This document shows positions 35,681 through 45,337 of a stretch of DNA of 64,000 bases, piece by piece (the first letter of the stretch is position 1; the number at the start of each line of letters is the position of its first letter). The notes beneath the pieces are model-generated. The model made no database searches, was not told the origin of the DNA, and was given only the letters and a program-made list of their open reading frames with translations. The DNA is from Spirochaetae bacterium HGW-Spirochaetae-1 (GTDB taxonomy: Bacteria > Spirochaetota > UBA4802 > UBA5550): assembly GCA_002839375.1 (NCBI GenBank), contig PGXY01000002.1, positions 250,392 through 314,391 on the forward strand, read 5' to 3'. Made by a program: the position numbers and the translations under genes.

Positions 35681-38600
35681 ATGAGCATAAAGCTCCGGTG
35701 TGGAAAAGAAAGAGGCGGGAATCACCATCGATGTATACCGGTGACCATAATCGTGATCCTGGCAGCAGCAGCACTCCCGGCCTTATGCATGGAAACCACG
35801 GGCATGGGAACTGAAAAAACACAATTCACGGCAGAACAGGCGCTCATTGTGCTGGGAGGAGCCGTCATTGTCTGGCTGCTAATCCTGCTTTCCCGGAAAA
35901 ATAAATCACAAGAGGAAGGTGAGGCAATAGAGCGTTTCAGATCACTTTTCCTCCTGGCACCGATCCCCATGGCATTCATATCACAGAGCGGTCAGATACT
36001 GTATCTGAATCGTCGTTTCACAGCGGTTATGGGTTTTAAGATCGACGATATTCCGTCAGTTGATGAATGGTTCGCCCAAGCCTTTCCCGATCCGCAGTAT
36101 CGTCTAAGAGCCATGGATTTATGGCAGGAGGCAACCGGGGGCGACGACAACGGGAGTCGGAGTCCGAAGGATATCCAGATAATCTGCCGGGACGGTTCGA
36201 AACGTTTCATGGAAATAAACGCTGCCGGTCTGGGGGAGGTGATTCTTGTCTGTTTCGTCGATATCACCGATCGCAAGCTGGCGGAAGAGAACCTGAAAAT
36301 TTTCATGGAGTCCGTAGACAACTCCTCTGATGCAATAGGAATGTCCACTCCCGAAGGCAGACACTACTATCAAAACAGGGCGTTTGATGAACTTCTCGGG
36401 AAAATCGGCGACAATCCACGTGAAACCGTCTACGTCGATAAAAAGGTAGGAGAAGAGGTTTTCAGCACAATAATGGCGGGAGGGCAATGGAGCGGTGAAA
36501 TTCAATTGTATGCCGCTGATGGAAGAATTCTGGATATTTTTCAGCGGGCCTATTCGGGGAAAAATGAAAATGGAGATGTTTCGGTTTTGGTCGGTGTTAA
36601 TACCGATATCACGGAACAAAAGCGGGCCGAGAACGAATTGCGTGAGAGCCAGCGTTTTCTTTCCGAGGTGATTGAAAATAGCGGCACCCTCATTTATGTA
36701 AAAGACAGGAATGGCCGCTATGAGATGGCGAACAAAAAATGGGATGAGGTCACTCTTTTAACGCGGGATTTCATCCTCGGTAAAACCGATGAAGAGCTCT
36801 TTCCGGGACAAGTTGGTTCTGATTTCAGAAAAGTAGACCTGCAGGTGATGGAATCAAAAAAAGTCATGCAGGTTGAAGAAATACTGGAAGACGCGGCCGG
36901 GAAGCGGTATTTTCTCTCGATAAAATTTCCCCTATTGGATAATGATAAAAATGTGAAAGGCCTGTGCGGGATGTCCACGGAGATCACCGAGCGAAAAGGG
37001 ATGGAGAACGCATTGCGCGAGAGCGAGAAACGCGCCGGGATGCAGCGGACAGCAATTGCCCATCTGGCGGTTAAGCAGTATACCGACGGTGTGGACCAGA
37101 TTTCCGGGATTGAGCATATTTCAAAAGTCATGGCCGAAACCATTGGTGTAGCGCGTGCCAGTGTTTGGAAACTTAGTGATAACAAGTCTGAATTGCTTTG
37201 CCTCTCGCTCTATGAGGCAGATAAAAAGAAGTTCAGCTCAGGAGAGATTCTTGACCCGAATACATTTTCCTCCTACTTCGAAGCCATTATGGCCGAAAAC
37301 CGGGTATATGCGGAAGATGCCCAAAACGATCCGCGGACCCGTGAATTGACCGATTTTTACCTGAGGCCGCTGGGCATCGCATCTCTTCTTGATGCCGGTA
37401 TTTTTGTTGAAGGCAGACTGGTTGGTCTCGTAAGCTGTGAACATATCGGAGACAGAAGGAAGTGGCATGCCGATGAGGAATCCTTTATCAGCACCATGGC
37501 ATCCATTACAGCCCAGCATTTCATTAATCAGGAACGCCGACGGGATGAAGAGGAGCGTGAAAACTTGAAGGGACAGCTGGTCCAGGCCCAGAAGCTGGAA
37601 TCCATCGGCCGTCTGGCCGGAGGCATCGCCCATGATTTCAACAATATGCTGGGAGTGATACTGGGCCGCACAGAACTGGCCCTGGGAAAGGTTGATTCGT
37701 CGCATCCGCTCCATAAATCCCTGAAGGAGATCCGCAAGGCGGCCGAGCGTTCCGCCGATCTGACCCGGCAGCTCCTGGCCTTTGCGCGCAAACAGACCAT
37801 TGCTCCGCGGCCTCTGGATTTCAACCGCACCGTGGAAGGCATGCTGACAATCGTTCGACGGCTCATTGGCGAGAATATCGAACTTGTATGGCGGCCCGGC
37901 GAAGGCCTGTGGTCTGTCAAAATGGACCCGTCACAGATCGACCAGGTCCTGGCCAACCTCTGTGTAAATTCCCGCGATGCCATTAAGGGTGTAGGCAACA
38001 TCACTATCGCTACGGAAAACAGGATCATCGATGGGGTTTACTGCGCAGGAAAAGCCGATTGCGTTTCCGGGGAATATGTGATGCTTTCCATTGCCGATAA
38101 CGGCTGCGGCATGGAGAGGGAAATCCTGACCAATATCTATGAGCCTTTCTTTACGACGAAGGAGATGGGTGAGGGCACGGGACTGGGGCTTTCCACAGTC
38201 TACGGCATTGTCAGGCAAAATGACGGCTTTATCGATGTAAACAGCGAACCGGGCCGGGGAACGACATTTAACATATACCTGCCGCGGCATACAGCCGTAC
38301 ATGAATCACTGCAGGACAAAAACCAGGCAGACCAGTCGGCGCGCGGTCATGAAACCATTCTCGTCGTGGAGGACGAAACAACCATACTGGAAGTGGCGGC
38401 TGTCATGCTGGAGGAACTGGGTTATGCTGTTCTTACAGCAGGAACTCCCGGCGATGCCATAGCCATCGCTGAAGAGAACCACGGCAAAATTGACCTCCTC
38501 ATAACCGATGTGGTTATGCCCGGGATGAACGGTCGTGAATTATCCGATAAACTGCTGTCGATATATCCCGATCTACGGTGTCTATTCATGTCGGGATACA

Positions 38601-38713
38601 CGGCCAGTGTGATTGCCCGGCACGGTGTGCTCGACGAAGGGATGCATTTTTTACAGAAGCCCTTTTCCATGAAGGATCTGGCCGCAGGTGTACGGGAAGT
38701 ACTGGAAGGGTAA
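35681..38713 (+). CDS. Membrane hybrid sensor histidine kinase with PAS, GAF and receiver domains
   Basis: 1010 residues. Two N-terminal hydrophobic segments (about 20-37 and 53-71) anchor it with a short periplasmic loop. Then come PAS domains (about 85-205, 205-325 and 325-450), a GAF-like domain (about 465-625, EHISKVMAETIGVARASVW) and the kinase core. H651 in RLAGGIAHDFNN is the phosphoacceptor. HATPase boxes are NLCVNSRDAI, DNGCGM and GTGLGLSTVYG. A C-terminal receiver domain has D943 in ITDVVMPGMNG and KPFSM with its lysine. It is transcribed from a strong promoter, and no partner regulator adjoins it. Confidence 0.93.
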   Translation: MSIKLRCGKERGGNHHRCIPVTIIVILAAAALPALCMETTGMGTEKTQFTAEQALIVLGGAVIVWLLILLSRKNKSQEEGEAIERFRSLFLLAPIPMAFISQSGQILYLNRRFTAVMGFKIDDIPSVDEWFAQAFPDPQYRLRAMDLWQEATGGDDNGSRSPKDIQIICRDGSKRFMEINAAGLGEVILVCFVDITDRKLAEENLKIFMESVDNSSDAIGMSTPEGRHYYQNRAFDELLGKIGDNPRETVYVDKKVGEEVFSTIMAGGQWSGEIQLYAADGRILDIFQRAYSGKNENGDVSVLVGVNTDITEQKRAENELRESQRFLSEVIENSGTLIYVKDRNGRYEMANKKWDEVTLLTRDFILGKTDEELFPGQVGSDFRKVDLQVMESKKVMQVEEILEDAAGKRYFLSIKFPLLDNDKNVKGLCGMSTEITERKGMENALRESEKRAGMQRTAIAHLAVKQYTDGVDQISGIEHISKVMAETIGVARASVWKLSDNKSELLCLSLYEADKKKFSSGEILDPNTFSSYFEAIMAENRVYAEDAQNDPRTRELTDFYLRPLGIASLLDAGIFVEGRLVGLVSCEHIGDRRKWHADEESFISTMASITAQHFINQERRRDEEERENLKGQLVQAQKLESIGRLAGGIAHDFNNMLGVILGRTELALGKVDSSHPLHKSLKEIRKAAERSADLTRQLLAFARKQTIAPRPLDFNRTVEGMLTIVRRLIGENIELVWRPGEGLWSVKMDPSQIDQVLANLCVNSRDAIKGVGNITIATENRIIDGVYCAGKADCVSGEYVMLSIADNGCGMEREILTNIYEPFFTTKEMGEGTGLGLSTVYGIVRQNDGFIDVNSEPGRGTTFNIYLPRHTAVHESLQDKNQADQSARGHETILVVEDETTILEVAAVMLEELGYAVLTAGTPGDAIAIAEENHGKIDLLITDVVMPGMNGRELSDKLLSIYPDLRCLFMSGYTASVIARHGVLDEGMHFLQKPFSMKDLAAGVREVLEG

Positions 38714-38761
38714 GTTGTGTAAATATCATTTTAAAAATATTTTATCAATCATGAGGTTAGT

Positions 38762-40783
38762 ATGAAAAAACTACCAATAATTATTTTGGTCATAGCTTTT
38801 TCAAGCATGCTTTATGCACAAGAAAATACGATTACACCTTATATTGATAATAAACAGATAGATATTGATTCTATTCCTAAAGGTGAGCCTGTCATCGTCG
38901 GAGATAAGGAATTATTTAGAATTCACTCTGTACTAGGCCCTTTCTCTTCTAAAGAGAGAGCATCAGCTACTATTCAAAGATTAAATAGAATACTGGAAAA
39001 GAAACTGTTTGATCGTGATAAACTTAAGGTGATTACTTCGGAATTTACAACTGACATAGTTTATGACAATGCAATTATTATGTCAATTACTGCAATCGAT
39101 GCAAAAGAAGAAAATAAAAATCCCGATGAGCTGGCAAATGCATATATTGAAACAATTGCCGATATTCAGAAAACTCGACCCCAGCATACAATTGTCAATA
39201 AACCGGAGGATATTTATACATTTATTATTAATAATCGAGATACTTTAATAAAAGCGGTTGTTGCATTATTTTCATCGATTGTTTTTTTAATTATATATTA
39301 TTTTTTATCAAAATTATTTTCTAAGATATACACGGTAGTAGAAAAAAGAAAAGGGACTACATTCAAATCTATTATAATCAAAAATAATGAAATTATAAGT
39401 GATTCTACTTTAGTTTCGCTCCTCGTATCAATTCTTAAAGCTGTAAAACTTTCAGCTGTTATTGGGCTTTTATATCTACTCATAACCATAATTTTTATTC
39501 TTTTCCCCTGGGCAAAATCTGCTTCCGTCATGAATATTATAAAAGGTATCCTTCTCACAATTTTGACTACTGTTATTGCTATTGGAATCTTTAAAACAAT
39601 TAAAATTGGAATGAAAGCTCTTCAGGATAATATTTCAAATTGGAAAGGGACGCTTATAAAACCATTAAAAATAAAAACTGTAAGTGTTCTTACCGAGGAG
39701 CAAAGTGTTAATATTCTAAAGAAAATGATCCTTGCTTTTTATATAATACTCAACATTTTTCTTCTGTATATTTTTATCCCCATTATTTTCAGCTATTTCG
39801 AATTTACAAGTACCTGGGCGGATTCTCTATTCGGCTATATTTTAACACCACTGAAAATGATGATTTCAGCATTTGCCGGATTTCTTCCCAATTTATTTTT
39901 TATTTTTGTAATTATCTTTGTCAATCGATACGTCATCAAATTAACAAAAGTTATTTTTGATGAGATTGCAGCTGGTAATATTGCAATTCATAATTTTCAT
40001 CAGGATTGGGCTGAACCGACATTTAAAATTGTTCGCAGCATGATAATAATTTTTACAATAATTGTCGTATTCCCATATCTCCCGGGTTCTCAATCCGACG
40101 CATTTAAAGGTATCTCAATATTTCTGGGGATTCTCTTCTCTTTAGGTTCTACTTCTGTTATAGCAAATATAGTAGCTGGTACAATTCTAACATATATGTA
40201 TGCATTTAGAATCGGTGATCGGGTAAAAATTGGCGATACTGTCGGTGATGTTATTGAAAAAACACTCCTTGTAACAAGAGTCAAAACAGTTAAAAACATA
40301 ATGGTCACAATCCCAAATTCAATTGTAATGGGAAGTCATATTATTAACTATACCACTTCATCAACTCATGGTGAAGGCCTCATTCTATGTACAACCATTA
40401 CGCTTGGATATGATATTCCATGGAAAAAGGTACATGATACTTTAATTAATGCAGCACTTGCTACGGCAGATATAAAAAAACAACCTTCCCCTTTTGTTCT
40501 TCAAACGGGTCTTGATGATTTTTACGTAAGTTATGAGGTCAACTGTTATACTGACAGACCTGAGATAATGGCTCGTATATATTCCGAATTACATCAGAAT
40601 ATTCAGGATAAATGCAGCGAAGCAGGGATTGAAATACTATCCCCTCACTATACAGCTGCTCGTGATGGAAATGCCTCTACAATACCAGGTCAATCTTTAC
40701 AGGAAACATACCAGGCTCCTCCTTTTGTTATAAAAATTATTGATAAGTTGATTAAAAAGGATAAAAATGGTGATGATAAATAA
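38762..40783 (+). CDS. MscS-family mechanosensitive ion channel, AT-rich
   Basis: 673 residues. A signal peptide (about 1-19) precedes a periplasmic domain of ~130 residues (with GPFSSKERASATIQRLN), then about five to seven membrane segments (from ~160 to ~460). The conserved MscS pore helix region is GILFSLGSTSVIANIVAGTILTY in part, followed by the beta domain (FRIGDRVKIGDTVGDVIE, NIMVTIPNS) and the C-terminal cytoplasmic vestibule. MscS channels release solutes on osmotic downshock. The gene is strikingly AT-rich next to its neighbours (about one-third or less G+C by eye, with AT-rich codons), a sign of transfer from another genome. A strong hairpin ends it. Confidence 0.9.
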   Translation: MKKLPIIILVIAFSSMLYAQENTITPYIDNKQIDIDSIPKGEPVIVGDKELFRIHSVLGPFSSKERASATIQRLNRILEKKLFDRDKLKVITSEFTTDIVYDNAIIMSITAIDAKEENKNPDELANAYIETIADIQKTRPQHTIVNKPEDIYTFIINNRDTLIKAVVALFSSIVFLIIYYFLSKLFSKIYTVVEKRKGTTFKSIIIKNNEIISDSTLVSLLVSILKAVKLSAVIGLLYLLITIIFILFPWAKSASVMNIIKGILLTILTTVIAIGIFKTIKIGMKALQDNISNWKGTLIKPLKIKTVSVLTEEQSVNILKKMILAFYIILNIFLLYIFIPIIFSYFEFTSTWADSLFGYILTPLKMMISAFAGFLPNLFFIFVIIFVNRYVIKLTKVIFDEIAAGNIAIHNFHQDWAEPTFKIVRSMIIIFTIIVVFPYLPGSQSDAFKGISIFLGILFSLGSTSVIANIVAGTILTYMYAFRIGDRVKIGDTVGDVIEKTLLVTRVKTVKNIMVTIPNSIVMGSHIINYTTSSTHGEGLILCTTITLGYDIPWKKVHDTLINAALATADIKKQPSPFVLQTGLDDFYVSYEVNCYTDRPEIMARIYSELHQNIQDKCSEAGIEILSPHYTAARDGNASTIPGQSLQETYQAPPFVIKIIDKLIKKDKNGDDK

Positions 40784-40862
40784 AAGAATAATCCAATTTT
40801 AGCGGTTTCATACGTCCTGTCTTTCTTGTTCAGTGAGAAGAGTTCAAGAGCTCCGTAAATTA

Positions 40863-40892
40863 AAAGAGGAGGCCGTTAACAGCCTCCTCTTT
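40863..40892 (+). terminator. Terminator after the MscS-family gene
   Basis: AAAGAGGAGGC (40863-40873) pairs with GCCTCCTCTTT (40882-40892) over an 8-base loop. The symmetrical A/T ends let it serve either strand. Confidence 0.75.
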
Positions 40893-40960
40893 ACGTATCA
40901 GGGCGATTTTTTTCAGATAATATACATCAGGTTGATTTCTCTCCTGTTGTGCAATCTTAT

Positions 40961-41070
40961 GGGCACCTCTAAAAATTAGGTTTTTCATTAATTAAAAAAT
41001 GAAAAAACCTAATTTTTCCTATGCTTGTGCCCACAAGGGAACTTCCAAAATCTAATTTATAGAGGTTCCC
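40961..41070 (+). mobile_element. Short inverted-repeat element, copy A (MITE-like)
   Basis: A 110-base element bounded by GGGCACCTCTAAAAATTAGG and, inverted, GGGAACCTCTATAAATTAGA (terminal inverted repeats of about 25 bases with few mismatches). Inside is a near-perfect hairpin (40971-41017) and the segment ATGCTTGTGCCCACAAGGGAAC. The same terminal repeats and internal segment occur in opposite orientation at 60918-61109. No transposase is encoded, so it is non-autonomous. TTAT lies on both outer flanks and may be a target duplication or part of the element. Confidence 0.7.
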
Positions 41071-43320
41071 TTATTGGAGTGTGAATGAGCGTGTATTGTT
41101 TTTGTAAGGCCGTATAATGTGTGTCCAGCCCGATTCCTGGTGCCCCTGCTGTACGATTCGGTATGTTCCGGGAGCTGCCCCCTTGGTGTACCAGGTGACA
41201 GTGCAGTGGTTACAGGCAACGCTGTCGCGTTTCCAGTGATATTCTACCTGGGGATCCCAGTCGAAATACACCTGTTTCCACTGGCCGTTTTCATACTTCT
41301 CGATGATCCCGAAAGGATAGATGGCATGCTTTTTCTGCTTAATGAAATAGTTGAGCGTTGAACGGGGGTGCCCACCCCAGAAGGTCACCGCAATGGTATC
41401 CCCGACTTTATATGTGCTGTTCGGTTCTTTTACGGGATCACCCCAGTCAGTGAAGAGTTCCTTGTCGTCGAAGAAAACTCCCGAGGAAAAGTTCCACTGA
41501 CTGTTTGAGAGATCCATTGGTGTGGGGCCGGGTTCTACCGGTGAGCCCGATACAATGGCGTCGGCCAGTTTCCTGATTTCCTGCTGGCAGGCTTTCAGCT
41601 GATTCGGGCCGAACCATGTCCCTGCTGCGGCATAGGATTGTATCTGGTATTCCTCCCATGTTGCCATATATGAGGCATAGGCATTGGCAAGGCCGGAGAC
41701 GACGCTGTATTTTACACCGGCACTTTGAAGTTTCTCAAGGGCGGTTGCCTTGAGACGGCGTCCGGCCATGCTTGTTATTTCAAAGGGCAGGGCTGAAATT
41801 GCTACAGAACCGATTTTCAGAACCTGAATGGGCAGAATTTGAGGAATCATGTCAACTTCCGGATCGAAGTTGATGCCCATTGCTCCCACGGGAAGTATGA
41901 CCGGTTTCGGATAGTGGCATTCCTTGTATGCGGGATCTGCCGATTCAGTCCAGAAAACTCCGATGAGGGTGCCGACAAATCCGTTGATGACGTCAGTGGA
42001 GTATTCATCCTGCCAGCTGGGACTGTTAACGGTGATATGAAGCGGATACAGTGGTGACGGCGAGGGATTGTCGGCGGGAGAGCCCGCAGAATACGAGGCC
42101 CCCATCCCGCCTGCACAGGTAGTACGCCCGGCTTCTGTGACATAGAGGCTTCTGAAATCGACATATTCATGTCTGAAAGCCAGAGGTCCGGTGACTTTTT
42201 CCGTTGCAGTATTATAGAGATGTTTCGCCATCGTGTACTGGCGTTCCACGATTACATTGAGAATGGGATTGTTTTCGATTCTGGGTTCTTTATATGCCTG
42301 ATAAAATGGAAATCCGAAATCCTCAGCTTCCTCCAGGGTCCATCCCAATTCCGCGGCAGCTTCTTCAGCTGAGCCAAGGAACTCTGTAAAGGGGACATTC
42401 GGTGTTACATCACCTGAATTGGACTGGGCAAAAGCGGCAATGAACGTGTCTCCGGATAAGTAATTGGTACCTTTGTCTTTTTCAAAAAGATATGATGAAA
42501 GCCCCTTGCTGTCACCGCTGATGAGTTTGTTTTCCGGGCCGATGCAGTCGGGATGCACGGCATACCAGTTGATCATACCGCGTTCTGTACCGTCTGTTCC
42601 TACAAACTTGAGGAGAATCATTTCCTTATCTGTGTTGAAATCGTAGAGAGCCCTTTCTTCCGATGGATTGTTGTTATAAGCAAGGGTGTCTCTGCTCCAT
42701 CCGGCATTGGGGATGATGCCGCGGTTGACATAAATATACGATGGTTTAATATTGTTGTGAGCGCGTTTGATTGACTCATAGATGCCCTCAACAGTGGCGA
42801 ACATGGTATCTTTCAGGAAACCTTTCTGAGTCGCGTTGTAAAGAAAATACCATGAAGCACCACTGACTGAATTATGAGTATGCGTCGCGCTGATAAGGAT
42901 ATTCTTTTCATTGTAATACTGGCTCAATTCAGAATCGGCGGCAATTTTCTTTGCCACTTCGAGTTTGACGCCCAGGTCGATCATCCACGTATCGGCGCTG
43001 ACAAAGACAACACTGGTTGTTCCGTCATTGATGATATACGCCCGTGACCAGAGACGCGTTGAAATTCCTTCAGTTTTCTGATCTTCAATAGCGTAGCCGC
43101 CCATAACGACCTCCGCGGCAGGTCCTGTAATATCAAAGATTCCGGTGCCTACCATATATTGGCCATCAGCGGCATTCAGAGTAACTGTGGATCTTGGAGT
43201 GTTTTTCACAGTTGAATCCCCTGTTGCCTGTGAGTCATAGCCGCAGGCGGAGAAAACAATTATTGCCATGACCATGGCCGCCAGAGATTTGCGATACAGT
43301 GGTAAAAAAAATTGTTTCAT
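41071..43320 (-). CDS. Neutral/alkaline ceramidase, lipoprotein
   Basis: 749 residues with a lipoprotein signal (lipobox VFSAC, lipidated C26). Neutral ceramidase cleaves the amide bond of ceramide. The family start GTGIFDITGPAAEVVMGGYA (mature domain near residue 58), the zinc-binding SATHTHNS, and the GDSKGLSSYLFE segment that holds the nucleophile region are present, followed by the C-terminal immunoglobulin-like domain. GGAGG precedes the ATG. The TAA stop directly abuts the small inverted-repeat element. Bacteria seldom make ceramide, so it may act on host, environmental or own sphingolipids. Confidence 0.9.
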   Translation of the reverse strand: MKQFFLPLYRKSLAAMVMAIIVFSACGYDSQATGDSTVKNTPRSTVTLNAADGQYMVGTGIFDITGPAAEVVMGGYAIEDQKTEGISTRLWSRAYIINDGTTSVVFVSADTWMIDLGVKLEVAKKIAADSELSQYYNEKNILISATHTHNSVSGASWYFLYNATQKGFLKDTMFATVEGIYESIKRAHNNIKPSYIYVNRGIIPNAGWSRDTLAYNNNPSEERALYDFNTDKEMILLKFVGTDGTERGMINWYAVHPDCIGPENKLISGDSKGLSSYLFEKDKGTNYLSGDTFIAAFAQSNSGDVTPNVPFTEFLGSAEEAAAELGWTLEEAEDFGFPFYQAYKEPRIENNPILNVIVERQYTMAKHLYNTATEKVTGPLAFRHEYVDFRSLYVTEAGRTTCAGGMGASYSAGSPADNPSPSPLYPLHITVNSPSWQDEYSTDVINGFVGTLIGVFWTESADPAYKECHYPKPVILPVGAMGINFDPEVDMIPQILPIQVLKIGSVAISALPFEITSMAGRRLKATALEKLQSAGVKYSVVSGLANAYASYMATWEEYQIQSYAAAGTWFGPNQLKACQQEIRKLADAIVSGSPVEPGPTPMDLSNSQWNFSSGVFFDDKELFTDWGDPVKEPNSTYKVGDTIAVTFWGGHPRSTLNYFIKQKKHAIYPFGIIEKYENGQWKQVYFDWDPQVEYHWKRDSVACNHCTVTWYTKGAAPGTYRIVQQGHQESGWTHIIRPYKNNTRSFTLQ

Positions 43321-43711
43321 TAGATAGCCTCCATGAAATAAATTCTATTATACTGTTTATGTCTCTTTGTTTAGCGGCATAATTGTGTAAAACTGGTGAC
43401 TTTATTTTTAAAAAAGATTCAATCGCCGCTAATCACATAACATATAGTTGATGATGTTATTGTTTTCAATTAAGTTTTTCATATTACGCTGGTCGTATTT
43501 TGATGATGTGTTTATACTAACAGAATCATTCTATCATTTAACATTGTAATCAGTAATATTACCTTTTAAGATAAACTACTATATAGTGGTTGACTTATGA
43601 GATTTGTATTCTGGAAATGAATTGTTTTGTGTTAGTATTCACTTGACTCAAGTCTAACCCCGCCATTCATGGCGGGCCATAATAATACATCATCACAAGG
43701 ACACTCCTTTC
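43321..43711. other. AT-rich intergenic region between ceramidase and beta-lactamase
   Basis: 391 bases between divergent genes. It holds a TATAAT-like hexamer for the ceramidase (minus strand, near 43350), a 6-1-6 palindrome ACTTGACTCAAGT (43641-43653) and the dyad CCCGCCAT-TC-ATGGCGGG (43659-43676) before the beta-lactamase. No other gene is seen. Confidence 0.5.
43641..43676. promoter_or_regulatory. Two adjacent palindromes upstream of the class D beta-lactamase
   Basis: ACTTGA-C-TCAAGT (43641-43653) includes a TTGACT -35-like hexamer, and CCCGCCAT-TC-ATGGCGGG (43659-43676) follows at once. Their place 35-70 bases before the start suits operator sites or a leader hairpin. Confidence 0.4.
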
Positions 43712-44494
43712 ATGAAGCATCTCATCATAACCGCAATCAGCATCTTACTCTCAGCCGCCATTCCGGCGAACAGCAATAAAGGCCCTTTTCTCCGGGACTA
43801 TATGCGCGACAACAACATCACGGGCACCGTGGTGATCGAATCGTTGCAGACCAATAAAAAATTTGTATACGATGAAAAGAGGGCCGCGGTGAGGTTTACG
43901 CCGGCTTCGACTTTCAAGATTGTCAATACGCTTATCGCCCTGCAGGAAAAGGCTGTGAATGATGAAAATGAAATCATTAAATGGGACGGTCGCGTTTCGG
44001 AATTTGCCGACTGGAACAGGGATCAAAGTATTAAAAGCGCCTTTGGTGTGAGCTGCGTGTGGTTTTACCAGGAGCTGGCCAGGAGGGTAGGCAATGGAGC
44101 CTATATGTCGTATCTGAAAAGGATGAACTATGGTAATCAGAAAACAGGAGAGCATATCGATACATTCTGGCTTGACGGTAGTCTGCAGATTTCTGCCCTT
44201 GAACAGATTTCGGTTTTGAAAAATATCTATAATGAGAAATACGGCTTCGATAAAAAAAATTATGAAATATTGAAAGAGGTTATGATCGTTGACCGGACCG
44301 GCGACTATATCGTACGGGCCAAGACCGGCACGGCAATGCGTGTGAAGCCCGTGACAGGCTGGTACGTGGGCTACATTGAAACGAAAGGCGATGTCTGGTT
44401 TTTCGCCTGCAATATCGATATGGAAAGGCCGGAACAGTCGAAGCTGAGAAAGGAAACGGTGTACAGGGCATTGAGGGAAGCAGGGTTACTTTGA
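43712..44494 (+). CDS. Class D (OXA-like) serine beta-lactamase
   Basis: 260 residues with a signal peptide (about 1-20), so periplasmic. All class D motifs are present: S66-T-F-K69 (PASTFKIVN), S114-C-V116 (SxV), Y140-G-N142 and K204-T-G206, plus W217 in WYVGY. K69 is the residue that is normally carboxylated. Class D enzymes hydrolyse penicillins and sometimes other beta-lactams. Sequence alone cannot give its spectrum. The SxV motif carries Cys in the middle position. It is followed, with 53 bases between, by a cupin gene. Confidence 0.93.
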   Translation: MKHLIITAISILLSAAIPANSNKGPFLRDYMRDNNITGTVVIESLQTNKKFVYDEKRAAVRFTPASTFKIVNTLIALQEKAVNDENEIIKWDGRVSEFADWNRDQSIKSAFGVSCVWFYQELARRVGNGAYMSYLKRMNYGNQKTGEHIDTFWLDGSLQISALEQISVLKNIYNEKYGFDKKNYEILKEVMIVDRTGDYIVRAKTGTAMRVKPVTGWYVGYIETKGDVWFFACNIDMERPEQSKLRKETVYRALREAGLL

Positions 44495-44547
44495 ACCGGG
44501 GCAAGTCCGGGATACTTTTTAGTGTTTCGTATCATGATGAGGCAGAA

Positions 44548-44916
44548 ATGGAAATTTTCAATAAGGATAATACACGCAACACCGGCTCCCTTGAAATATT
44601 AAAATCATACATGCTAATAGGCAGTCGTAATGTCAAGGATGCCGGCATATCAATTCAGATATCATATATACCCGTAAATTCCGGGCAGCCCATTCATAGC
44701 CACGAACCTGAACAGTGCTATTATATTATCAGCGGTAATGGGCTGATGAGTATCGACAATGATGAAGAATATGTAAATGCCGGAGACGCCGTTCATATTC
44801 CTTCCGGTAAAAAACACGGAATCAGAAATGTCGGCACTGACGCACTGCAGTATTTGACGGCCAATTCACCGGCCTTCAGTGAGGAGTATGAAAGCAGGTT
44901 GTGGCCTGAAAAATAA
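44548..44916 (+). CDS. Small cupin-domain protein
   Basis: 122 residues from ATG 44548, which has GAGG 6 bases upstream; an upstream in-frame TTG at 44491 is less likely. The cupin barrel has both motifs: SGQPIHSHEPEQCYYIISG (metal-binding histidines and glutamate) and GDAVHIPSGKKHGI. It is a single small barrel of the type that binds sugars, signals or metals. It follows the beta-lactamase; no functional link is known. Confidence 0.85.
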   Translation: MEIFNKDNTRNTGSLEILKSYMLIGSRNVKDAGISIQISYIPVNSGQPIHSHEPEQCYYIISGNGLMSIDNDEEYVNAGDAVHIPSGKKHGIRNVGTDALQYLTANSPAFSEEYESRLWPEK

Positions 44917-44966
44917 ATTGACCCGGGGTTTGTGACAGGGAAATACTTTCGCTGGCAGCTTTCTTC

Positions 44967-45308
44967 TCAGCAGGCGATGATTTCCTTGATGTTGAACTCC
45001 CTTCCGCACAATAAATCCCACTCACTTTTCCCGCAGTCGGGACACTTCCTGTTGTTCGCAATGAGATTATAAACCGCGTTGCACTTTTTGCAGATGGCAT
45101 TGCCCGGCAAAATCTCAATCTTTAATTTTGTTTCCTGCAATAATGTACCGTCCACGGCAACCGGGTAGCATGACTCGATATACCGCGGGATTATCGATGA
45201 GAGTTCGCCGATCTGGAGAACCAGGGTGTCGATTCTGGTAACACCGTTTTTCCTTGCGAAATCTTCAACGGTTTTGACGATCTCAATCACGATACCCAAT
45301 TCATGCAA
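44967..45308 (-). CDS. hypA: Hydrogenase/urease nickel-incorporation protein HypA
   Basis: 113 residues from TTG 45308, fixed because the family begins M-H-E and the histidine at position 2 binds nickel; AGAGGT lies 8 bases upstream. HypA helps load nickel into NiFe hydrogenase with HypB. The zinc-binding cysteine pairs CKKC and CPDC are intact. It is separated from the flavoprotein gene upstream by 75 bases that contain a hairpin. No hydrogenase structural genes are in the window. Confidence 0.92.
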   Translation of the reverse strand: MHELGIVIEIVKTVEDFARKNGVTRIDTLVLQIGELSSIIPRYIESCYPVAVDGTLLQETKLKIEILPGNAICKKCNAVYNLIANNRKCPDCGKSEWDLLCGREFNIKEIIAC

Positions 45309-45337
45309 AGGAATTTACCTCTTCTGTTAATGTGTAA

